A stretch of DNA of 64,000 bases from the NCBI GenBank assembly GCA_029959085.1, contig JARWIR010000027.1, positions 6,820,001 through 6,884,000 of the forward strand, given 5' to 3'. Positions within the stretch are counted from its first letter, which is position 1, and each line of letters opens with the position of its first letter. Shown here in pieces: positions 54,331 through 64,000 of this stretch. A program made the translations under genes and the position numbers. The stretch is from Nemophila menziesii (Eukaryota; Streptophyta; Magnoliopsida; Boraginales; Hydrophyllaceae). The notes beneath the pieces were generated by a model. That model was not told where the DNA came from and searched no databases. It worked only from the letters and a program-made list of their open reading frames with translations.

Positions 54331-56990
54331 CTTTTGGTTTGTTTTAGTCACTTTCAGGTTTACAGTGCATGCTTGCAGAACCCGAGAGGTATTTCACAGC
54401 TTATAACAGACGCTTGATAGAAGAGAGAAAGCGACGAAGAGCGATGGCGGAAGAACAACGCGGAGTAGATCCTCCTCTTGTTCCTTTAGGACATTTACCA
54501 CCACCACCACCACCACCACCATTGGAAGATAACAAAAACAACAACAGCATTGAACAAGATCTCCCAGGCTTGGGAGCACCTTTTCGAGTTCGACCATTAG
54601 GTTATCGTCCTCAAGAGATCCATAATATCAAGTTCAGACCCTATCCGGGTATGCTCAGTCAATTTCAAAATATCAGACTCTATAGTGGTGCAGCAATACA
54701 AGATCTAGTAAGAGCGATTCAGAAGTTTATGCAGATTTGTGATGCCTACAGTACTCCAGGCATTACACGCGAGCAACTGTATTGTCACATGTTTGTGTTC
54801 TTCCTGACTGGCAAAACTGGTGATTGGCTAGATAGACAAGCACTAGGTACAATTACAACTTGGACAGAACTTCAAGCCGCATTCTTTAACCGTTTTCATC
54901 CGAAGAGTATGAGACTCAAAGATCAGAGTGAGCTTGCTAAGTTTTTCCAAGAGAATAGAGAAGAAGTAGGAGATGCATGGACAAGGTTTCAACAGAACTT
55001 AGCTAGATATCCACGGTTATACCCCGTCTTTACAGTTAGCTATATTTTATCAAGGTATCAATGCTGAAAGTAGACTGAGGGTAGATAATTTTGGAAAGGG
55101 AGGTTTTGTTTCCATGGATCCTATAGAAGCCGCCGAAGGTATGGAACGTATAATGTAAACATAAAGGAGTTGGCCACTTTCGCGAGCTCCTGTTACAAAT
55201 ACCAAAGGTACGCTTAGATTAGATGCAGAAACTGCAAACACAGCTCAATTCGCAGCACTAGAGAATCAAATCAAAGAGATTAAGCTTGAGATGCAGAATA
55301 ATTTAGCCGCAACAAATGCAGTGCAAGAGGCACAAGGTTGTCCAAAGTGTGAGGTATCGAATCATACATGGGAAGAGTGCGAAGGAAATCCATCATTTGT
55401 TTATTTTATATCCAACTGAGGAAATTATCAATTTAGTAACATGAATCATCTGGTTATGAAGTATTCAAATCCATGGGGGGCCGCTAATCAAGGTAACTGT
55501 CAACCTCGCTCTCGGAATAACTCTTACCAACCAAGAGGTCAAGATCCGTATCAAGGGAATCAGAATTATAATCAACCTGCTCCTCCACAACAACCTGCCA
55601 ATGATGCATATACCGATACTTTAGCTCAGAAGGCTCTGCCACAATATCCTCAAGAGGGAGTTATGAGTGATAAATAATGGAAGAATTTCATGGATCTGAT
55701 GACAACCAACATGAATACACAGAACGAGAAGTTAAGAGAACAAGAAATTTCAATTCAAATCTTAGGTACGCAAGTCGAGCAATTAAGCACTCGGGGATCG
55801 AACCCAATTCAAGGAATCAATGTAGATTCAAGGCTAAGTGTAGATGATATGGGTCGTGGTAGTTTTGTCTCTATGGATCTGAAAGAAGCAAAAAGTGGTA
55901 TGGAAAGAAATCGAAAAGAGTTGGCCACAATCACAAACTCCTACCATTAAAATTGACACCGAGGCGAGGTTTTCAAGCTTGCATGATCAAATACGAAAAC
56001 TTGCTATAACGGTTGAGAAAAGCATCCAAGAGCCTCATCAACAGTTATACATGCAAGAACAAGCCTATAAAAATCGAGCTAATCAACCACTGGGCTCAAT
56101 GTGTACAATGGAAGTCAAGCTCCATCACATCCTCAAGAAGATATCATTTAGTTAAAAGAGACTATTATTCAATTCATCAACTTCTCGAAGGACAATATGA
56201 GCAGACTTGAGTCAAAGAACGATGCATCAGTAGTGCAAAGCTTGCAACAACAAATTCAAGATCTGAAACAACATAATCAACTTTTAGAGCAAAATGTGAT
56301 GCAGCTCACTACAGTCATAGAGCAAATTCAAATTCAACTCTTGCAATTGACCCAAAGTACAAATTCTAACATGAAGAAGATCCAGTACGTTGATGACAAG
56401 GTTAAGACTATTAGTCTTCAAGCTGAAAGGATGAAAGAATTACCACCATCTCCATCGAGTAAAGTGGAGGTTCTACCAACCAAGTCAAACGTAGATAGGA
56501 TGAACTTAGATGAGATAATTGTTGAAGATTGGATTGAAGAGGTTGAACATGATGAGAGTAAGAAGCCAAGAGTGGTTGATGCACCAAGAATAGATGAGAA
56601 AGGTAGAACAAGACGACTACCCCTACATTGTTATTATTCCGTAAAACCCGCTTATCCAAAGGAGGAACAAGAGAGGTGTATGGAGACGTTAAAATAAGTG
56701 AAAATCAACACCCCTCTACTCAAAACTATGGAAGGAAAGCGAGATTATGATCGATTCTTTATGGAGACACTCTCCAATAAAGAGAGGTTCACAAGATCCA
56801 AGTCTGTGACACTCAATGAAGGGATATCAGCACAAGTTCAGTGAAGATTACCGCTGAAGCTTAAAGATCATGGAAGTTTTAACCTCCCAATCAAGATAGG
56901 TGGTATATTTCATGGAAAAGCCATGTGTGATTTAGGGGCAAGTGTGAATATCATGCCCAAAAGTATATTAAAGAAGATTGGTATTGTGTC
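54331..56990 (+). pseudogene. Second gypsy gag copy and protease start
   Basis: Restarts at the gag leader equivalent to about 52520 (CTTTTGGTTTGTTTTAGTC). Gag N-terminus and capsid at 54369-55067 (PERYFTAYNRRLIEERKRRR; a proline run near 54500), decayed zinc knuckle near 55340 (CPKCEVSNHTWEEC), Q-rich linker (55441-55677), coiled-coil-like region and acidic tail (56197-56697), then protease to CDLGASVNIMPKS at about 56926-56960. Coding stops making sense at about 56990, inside the protease. Confidence 0.75.
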
Positions 56991-57570
56991 GGGGGGTTAC
57001 GACATGGTTTCCGAGTTGCGGTATACCACAAGCTGGTGCAGTGTACCGCACAAACTTGCTTACTCTCGCAAGTGGACCTAATTCCATATACCGTGGAAAC
57101 TATTTTCTGAGGTGCGGTAGTACCGTGTGATGGTGCAGTGTACCGAATCATTGTTCTTACTTCTCGCATTTTCACCTGATTTCATATACTGTCACGACGG
57201 TTCGGTATCTTGCGGTAATACCGCATCTTGGTGTGGTGCCTTGTAAGACATAATAGGTGTTGTGATTGTTTTTTTCCTACAAATCTTCCAAAAACCAGAA
57301 GTCACTTTTTTATTATATCTTCAATCAAGGTTTTCTCTACTCCATTGGTTAGATGTTGAAAAAATATGCAATTTAGACTTGAAAAAAAATGAATTTTAAT
57401 AACCGGGCGCACAGTTATCTGTTATCGTACTTTGGTCAATTTCGTTCGCCGATAGGTGCTGTATACCACAAGTACCTGCGATGTACCGCAACTTTTCTCT
57501 ACCTAGCACTCAAGTACTTCAAAAAAATTCTAATTTTCACCCCAAACTCAAACTTTTCATACCTACAGAT
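56991..57570. repeat. Diverged palindrome region (GCGGTATACC-type) at an inverted junction
   Basis: Imperfect GCGGTATACCAC, CAGTGTACCGCAC, GCGGTAGTACCG and GATGTACCGCA elements at 57018-57230 and 57460-57490. The sequence next to 57570 belongs to the minus-strand element that resumes at 59141. No gene seen. Confidence 0.6.
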
Positions 57571-59140
57571 TGATGTCTCCCTAAATGTTCTAATTTTATG
57601 CCCTTGGGAGACATTATTTTTGGTGTTTATTTGATTATTTAGATAGACTTTTGGTGCTAATATGCAATAATCCGATTTTCCTCTTCTAATTCTAGTATTT
57701 TTCATTTATTGAACTTTTGCGCGTAATATTGCTTGTTTTATTGAAAAGTTTGTAGTTTTTAAATATTATCTAGGAAAGGAATCCGAGAATAAAGTCAAAG
57801 ATCGTGATATGGAGTCAAAGCTTGAAGATAAATCCCTAAAAGAATTATATTTTGATGCTGCAAATCTGGAAAACAGGCCAAAGATTGCTGATTTCGAGGC
57901 ACTTACGAGTTGATTTAGCCGCGACCTTTGAAGAGATTATGTTCCTTATCGAGTTACAGAAATTTAGCAAGTGATTTGAGGTCAATCAGAGTTATAACGA
58001 ATCGGCTAGAGCTGTTTTAGTGGAGGTGGTGCAGCAGTTACGGGTTTTGGGCTTAATTAGTGGACTTGGGCTTTTCTAATTTTCACTTAATCCTTAAGTA
58101 AAAGCCCTAATCCGATTTTATCATTATAAATAGGCCTTTAGACCTCATTATTCAGTACCTCTCATTTTATTCTTCAAATTAAAACATCATTAGAAGAGAG
58201 TGTCAAGAAGAAAAGAAACTTGGAGCTGGAGACTGTCTATATCTCCAGTTTGCAGCCGATTCATCTTCCTAATTAGGTTACTTATTTTCCTTTCTGTAAA
58301 ACAATTATGAATTCCTTTTTATTTATTTTCTTAGTTTTTCCACTTATGATCTAATTTTAATTAGTGCTTGAGATCGCATTATGGATTGATTTTGATTCTA
58401 TTTTATTTTATTCTTTTGTATTTGGGATATTTACAATTGAAATCAAATTGGGTATTAGGTATTTTTCATTAATTTGTTCTTAATAACTATAATTGACGTA
58501 ATTAACCAATCATAGGTTTTAGTATCTAGGCTATTCCAATTAGTGGCGATTGGATCACCTTGACAGGGGGTTTAGGTACAGAAATAAATAATGAATGTAG
58601 GATAGAAATTATTTGACTCTGACGAGCGTAATTAATCCTATGGCCAATTGGGTAAAATAAACTTAATCACTTAAGAATGGACTATAATCACCCTGACGGG
58701 GTTTGTAGCATTTAAGAGTAGCTCCTTAGTCCACCGTGGCGGGGGTAAGGATGACCTTAGAATCCCGACCATTACTTTTTACCAATTTGTCCCTTAAACG
58801 AAACATGTAATAAATAAGAGTTATATTAAATCCTTGCGTATCTCAAATACTGCTTTCTCATCTTGCGTAAACACTTTATTTTCTTGCGTCTAGTTATTTA
58901 CTTGCATTAATTTAGTGATTTACTTTATTGTCTTTGCATTTAGATAACCAACAAAACAAACTTAAAATCATTTATCTGCTTTTACGTGCAATTAAACACT
59001 ACTTGATAAGCATTAGAGTCAACCAATCCGTCCCTGAGAACGAATCTGTTATCACTATTATTACTTGGGACAACCGTACACTTGCGGTTGTAGTTCTCTT
59101 TACTTATTGCATTTATTTTAGAACACACAAAGGACCACCA
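57571..59140 (+). mobile_element. S3: solo LTR of a gypsy element
   Basis: 1570 bp, TGATGTCTCCC to AAAGGACCACCA, same family as S2. The flanks CAGAT and CATAT are a target duplication with one mismatch. TATAAATA-like box near 58122; CCCTGACGGGG motif at 58691-58701. Confidence 0.85.
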
Positions 59141-59307
59141 CATATCAAAAACACTCATACCTTCCTCATAATTGCAATATACACTCAAAAAAACATAAAC
59201 TATCTAATATAAACAAAAACTATAACTTCAAAAATTAAAAAAAGTACGGGGTTTCTCCCAGAAATCGCTTTTGTTTAACGTTGTTTAAAGTTCGACGTTT
59301 ACCTCGA
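59141..59307 (-). other. Spacer of the right-hand minus-strand gypsy element
   Basis: No gene. Parallels 19040-19218 of M1 (ATCAAAAACACT, GTTTCTCCC, TTTAACGTTGTTTAAAGTT). Confidence 0.6.
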
Positions 59308-59717
59308 TTATCTCTTTATTATGTAGCCTCCCCAACAGTGGGTGAGGCTATGTACATCTACTATCCAAAATTTGTGACCTCGTCTTAGCTTGAATTTCAA
59401 TCTATTTTTCCGAAACAACTCTTGTAACGCTAAACGGAGCCATCCATGAATTCTTGAATCCCCGTGGCCTATTCTCTTGCTTAGGGGCTTTTCAAGCAAC
59501 CTTGTCACCAACCCCAAACTCATTTTCAATTATTTTATTCACGGGTTTATGATTTTCTTTCTTCTTAACCTCTTTGGTCACAACTCGGGTTGTTGGGACA
59601 CTACGTGACTTCTCATTCTTTTCTTCGACAAACTAAAATGTTTTGGACTTTTCTTCAGTACGGAGAGTCATGGTTCCCTCATGAATATCGAGTAGGTTGC
59701 GACTTGTTGGTAGGTCC
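59308..59717 (-). pseudogene. Protease end joined to integrase-tail-like segment (relative of M1)
   Basis: From 59717 on the minus strand: RNLLDIHEGTMTL (compare SIINFQEGIVTL in M1), a Lys-rich linker, then the tail SWM.PF.VT.V and IVDVHSLTHC. Same unusual protease-to-tail join as 19219-20057, with stops and frameshifts. It is cut at 59718 by an LTR. Confidence 0.6.
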
Positions 59718-61242
59718 TGGTGTGTTATAAAACAAAGCAATAAATGTAATAGAATAAATATCCACAGACCGCAAGTGTACGGGTCGTTCCAAGTAATAGA
59801 TAAGTAAAATCGAGATTATCGTCTCCACAGGGATTTAAGTAGTTATTCTAAATTCGTGTTCAGTATTCGATTCGATAGTTTTAATTGTCTTAACTACAAG
59901 GATAATCAATAAAGGATTTTTTTCTAACTAACCCAATAAGTAAATAATGATTATGCACATAAGATAAGGAGATGCAAGTATGAATCTATCATATTGAATC
60001 TTTGATTCCTAAGAATAAGGGTGAACGGGAAATTTCACAATAGTCAGGACTCTATAATCTCCTAACCCCCGTAAGGGTGGACTTAGGAGCTACTCTCCCG
60101 TATTATAAACCCCATCAGGGAGATTATAATATACGCTCATATGATTGAGAACTATACCCAATTGGCTACATGGTTAGTCAAGCCCGTCAGGATCAATGAC
60201 GAATACCACACGTCTATATTCTAGTTCTGTAATTAAACCCCCCCTTCCGGATGATCACCTCCACTAGTGAATAGCCTAATTACTAAAAACTATCCTTGAT
60301 TCGCGACGTCAATGATAGTAAACAAGCACAAGAATATATTCAATGGAAATTAAGAACCAATTCAATTAAATACTAAAATCCCAAATTCAAATTAAAACAG
60401 AAAAACAATAATCAATGGTTCATATAATTACAATCCTAAAGAGAAATTATGCATACTAAAACTCTTGAATAAATATCTTAGATATACCTCATAGACAAAA
60501 TAGGTCTAATACTAATTTGCCCAAAGAATAGAGATGGAGAAGTGTGGAATTGATGTAATTAAACTCTAGCTCTTGCTTCTTCCTCCTCTAGATCCTCCTG
60601 ATTGCTTCTATAGTAATTTATGTATGTACATTAAGCTTATGCAGCCAAGGGATGATTTTGTAAGGTTTAGAACTGATATATATAGGTGCTAGGTTGAAAT
60701 CTTGGAGTAGGGACCAAGTAAAAGAGTCCAAGCCCAACTCAAATTCGTAAGTAGATAAGGATAATTACTGTTGACTTGTTTTGACCATATCTCCTTCGTT
60801 ACTGGGCCGTATTTTGCCCGCAAGATATCAAAAGAATCCTCACTTAAAGATCTATCTACCTCTAAAAGGGATCTTCCAGAGTGATCTCATATTGGGAGTT
60901 ATATTCACTTCTTTAGACATAGCTGCAGAAATTCAGATTTATTTCGGAACTTTTCTTTTCCTAATTGAACTCTATTTTCTTTTGTCTCCTTATTTTTTCA
61001 AGATCTTTTTTCCTTATCTCCTTATAAGTGAGTTGTAATCTAATTTATTTCCATATTATCTTTAAAACTTCACATTAACACACAAATTAAACAAAATGTG
61101 CCCCAAAAATAATAATTCATCAAATCAAGACAAGAAATAGGAACATTACGAATTAAGCACAAAAATCAATATAAAAAGACCATTTTCTACCTAAAATGAT
61201 GTCTCCTAAGGGCTTATATTTAGAAAAATTAGGGAGAAATCA
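59718..61242 (-). repeat. LTR A: 3' LTR of another minus-strand gypsy element
   Basis: 1525 bp, + strand TGGTGTGTTATAAAAC to GGGAGAAATCA. The PPT complement AGACCCCCAACTC follows at 61243. Carries reverse complements of the GACGGGG motifs (for example about 60064-60080). Its element continues to the right but is soon interrupted by LTR B. Confidence 0.8.
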
Positions 61243-61474
61243 AGACCCCCAACTCAAAGTTGTATCATCCCGATACATTAAGAAATAAGAACATAGGAAA
61301 GTCTCTAAAATATCAGCTAAGTCAATTAAGCACAGGAGAAACGAAGATAGCAAGATATATAGAATTAACTCAAATCAACTACTTAAAAAATTTCATGTTA
61401 TAATATTTACAAACTACATACATGCACACTTATCATATCTACAATCAACACGGCTTGAATTCAAGATTGGATTA
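61243..61474 (-). other. 3' noncoding piece of the LTR A element
   Basis: PPT plus the CAAAGTTGTATCATCCCGAT block and AT-rich sequence like 8670-8900. No gene. Confidence 0.65.
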
Positions 61475-63044
61475 TGGCGTCGCCTAAGGTGTGATAAAAT
61501 AATGAATAAAATAAGTGAAAACAAACACCCTAGGTTTAGCACGATACTGCAAGTATTACATGACATATGCAAGTTTTTATGATAAGAAGATTCATTCTCA
61601 TGGACTTGGTGTGTTACACGAATGAGCAAATAATACAAGTAGAAAGTAATTAATTAAAAGACAAAATATAAATAAGGTTGATTGAGATATAATTAATTAA
61701 ACTAAGAAAATTAAAGACAATGAAATTAAATACGAAAAATATTATATGAGAGATATAGCTTAGGTTTTGCTAGTATGCACTAATCCTTCTAATTCTTTCG
61801 ATCAAATTCTAGTTAATAAGGGAGATAATAGCTCTTAAATACTTAGTCAGGATTCAAAATTCCCTCTCCTAGATCTTGAGAGCGACTAGGGGGGCTACGA
61901 CACAACCACGAGTCAGCCTAAACTTAGGGTTATCCTACGCCATTAGGTTCTTAAGCAATTCAATTCCAAACATGGTGATAGTGATGAAAACAAACCCTAA
62001 TGACTATCTAGTTATAATCGGTGTTGTCAAGACCAATATCGGACACTAGACGTTATGTGATATTTCAATAATTAGACACCCCTTTTGGGTGACCATATAA
62101 CTACTGTTAAGAAAGCCTAAAGTGATCAGGTTTAGGACAGACAATAATTCAAAACACATAAACAAATATATGGGTAAGCAACTAATATCAAATTAAAATA
62201 TATAATTCCCAAATAAACTTAGATAGAAAGAAAATAGAATTCATATATTATACATAATGAAAAAACCAAGCTATGGGAAAATTAGTTCATACCTGAAGGA
62301 AATAAACTAAAAGATTGAATAAAAGACTTCATCTTGCTCACTACAATAACTCTAATGTTATAAATCCCTAAGGACTAATTTATGTGAGGCAAGGATTAAA
62401 CCTATGCCTTGGATTTGAGCAAGGATTATTTACAAGTGATATAAGGGTGTATTTATAGGTGTAAAGAAGCCCTAATTCGTATTCTTGGAGTAGAAGACAA
62501 GTAATGGACTCCTAGCCCAACTCAAATTCATAACCCTAAAATATAAAAAAGGTAACAATCAGCCCCGTTTTTGTTTTGCTCATAACAGCTTCAGTTCTTA
62601 TCCGTTTGATGTGTTTCAATAGTCGAAAACAATCGTCTCAGAAAGCTCTTTAACTTTTCTCTTGACCTTTATTCCACATTCCTCACTGATTCTGAGATAT
62701 AAGTCCATTTGTGGTCGTGGGTGCTGGAATTCAGATTTATTTGGCAACTTTATCTTTCCATATCCTAGCTTTTCCTTTCTTTTCTCCAATTTCCATGTAT
62801 TTCTTCTTTCCTTTACCTCTTAGAATTGACTTGGCATCTAATTAATCTCCATATATATATCTTTAAAGCTTCACACTAAATAAATAATTAAACCCAATAT
62901 GCTCTAAAAATAATAATTCATTAAATCAAGACTAGAAATAGGAAAGTGTAATAATTAATAGGAAAATCGACTCAAAGACTTCCTAAATCACTAAAAATGA
63001 TGTCTCCAACTAATATTAATTCATGAAAATTTGAGGAGACATCA
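61475..63044 (-). repeat. LTR B: 3' LTR of a minus-strand M1-family element
   Basis: 1570 bp, + strand TGGCGTCGCCTAAGGTG to TTTGAGGAGACATCA, directly followed by the PPT complement. Left flank GATTA may be one copy of a target duplication; the other copy would be outside the window. Confidence 0.82.
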
Positions 63045-64000
63045 AGACCCCAAACTCAAAGTTGTATCGTCCCGATACAATAAAGATAAAAACAAAGGGA
63101 AGACTCTAAATACACACCTAGGTCATTTAAGCACAATGGGAAAGGAGATAGCAGAATATATGGAATGGACATAAGGAAACTACTCAGAAAATTTCATGTA
63201 ATAATATTTACAAACCACATACCTGTACCCTTCTCATATCCACAATCAACACGGTTTGAATTCAAGATTAGATTAGCTTCGCAATGTAAGAAGGATTGGA
63301 ACTTTACCAGTTCACCAATGAAGCTATAGATTGTTCATCGAACTTCACTAGTATCAAAATATCCACTTAACTACTCTCTATTGGCTCAATCACTTCTAAA
63401 TTACATATCAAAGAATCAAAAGGTCTTTAAGGTTGTAATGTAGGCTTAGGGACGGTATGATAGTATATTTGGATAATTTAGAGTGAGCTTTTGGCTCTCT
63501 CCTCACTATCCATCAAGAAATCGCCCTAGAGCTTGAGTTCCTCTCATGAAACGTTTCTCACTCAACCCAATGATTTTCTTGATGCATCAGGTAGCATCCC
63601 CAATAACCCAGTTAAAGCATATAGATGTTCACATAAAAATTCCTCGTTGTCGGTCCGAATATATATTCTTTTCAAATCAATTTTTTTCTCTTTTGTATAG
63701 CTATGACTTTTTTTTTTGATGTTCGAGATATCACGCTATTTTTTTTCATAGATTTTTTCTTTTCTTTTCATGCTTTTTAGCTTTTTTCATTCACTATTAC
63801 CCCGGCAAAGGGTTACAATGTAAACATGTGAATCATCATTAATATTAACAGAGCACAATTAATAAGCTAAAAAATCCCAACCCAATAACAATTCCCTTAA
63901 TGGTGGACCCACCACCCCAAACTCAAGCTCTAAAACAACTGTCTATACATCGCGATTCGAGTGCGGGTCATATGGAAATATCCTATAATCTAAAGGGATA
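63045..64000 (-). other. 3' noncoding region of the LTR B element, runs off the window
   Basis: Closely matches M1 8670-9469 joined to 14806 onward, so it serves as the uninterrupted version of the T1 insertion site (near 63842). No gene in this part. Confidence 0.75.

Noticed and set aside
1..64000. tRNA genes or microRNA precursors
   Set aside because: The PBS sites (TGGTATCAGAGC, TGGCGCC) are short tRNA complements, not genes; no cloverleaf or clear long hairpin precursor was seen by eye.

Overview
This is nuclear DNA of a flowering plant, most likely a eudicot. It is AT-rich and packed with plant LTR retrotransposons. The only host gene with full-length structure is a five-exon FAD-monooxygenase-type gene with short GT-AG introns. 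The species cannot be named from the sequence. Most coding matter is decayed transposon sequence, and no tRNA, rRNA or prokaryote-type feature was seen.

Bases 1 to about 41,990 are one nested stack. The outermost element (G0) is a decayed + strand Ty3/gypsy element of the Tat/Athila type, entered at its gag. A minus-strand, pol-less gypsy element M1 (7125-39428, TSD GCAAC) sits inside the G0 accessory ORF. M1 was in turn hit by three elements. T1 (9470-14800, TSD AATAT) is a chromovirus-like deletion derivative that itself carries a MULE-like DNA transposon and a LINE scrap. S1 is a solo LTR (17413-18950, TSD CACCC). C1 (20063-35757, TSD TATTC) is a gag-only copia element. The 3' LTR of C1 holds a young Sirevirus-like copia C2 (26260-33461, TSD ATAAG) and a solo LTR S2 (33809-35395, TSD AGGCT). 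Target duplications and uninterrupted paralogous copies elsewhere in the window support these borders.

From 41,991 to 51,738: a LINE fragment carrying a Tourist-like MITE; a region of same-strand host-gene fragments (AHL PPC domain, ABCB transporter, ARK-type kinesin) ending in a Helitron-type 3' terminus (hairpin plus CTAG) at 48,795; the monooxygenase gene (49183-50841) with one apparent frameshift; and a truncated minus-strand copia remnant.

From 51,739 to 64,000: a truncated + strand gypsy gag region, partly duplicated around a copia scrap; an inverted junction into a minus-strand pol-less gypsy relative of M1 carrying solo LTR S3; and two further minus-strand LTRs (59718-61242 and 61475-63044) whose elements run off the right edge.

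How parts may work together: G0, M1 and C1 (two superfamilies) each carry a cluster of short CCGG- or GCGGTACACCGC-type palindromes just upstream of an accessory ORF of about 400 codons. Each ORF has a basic N-terminus, a region resembling the family known as putative plant transposon protein, and a coiled-coil-like C-terminus. This array-plus-ORF module is the best candidate for an undescribed system. M1 and C1 lack pol and would have to be mobilised by relatives.
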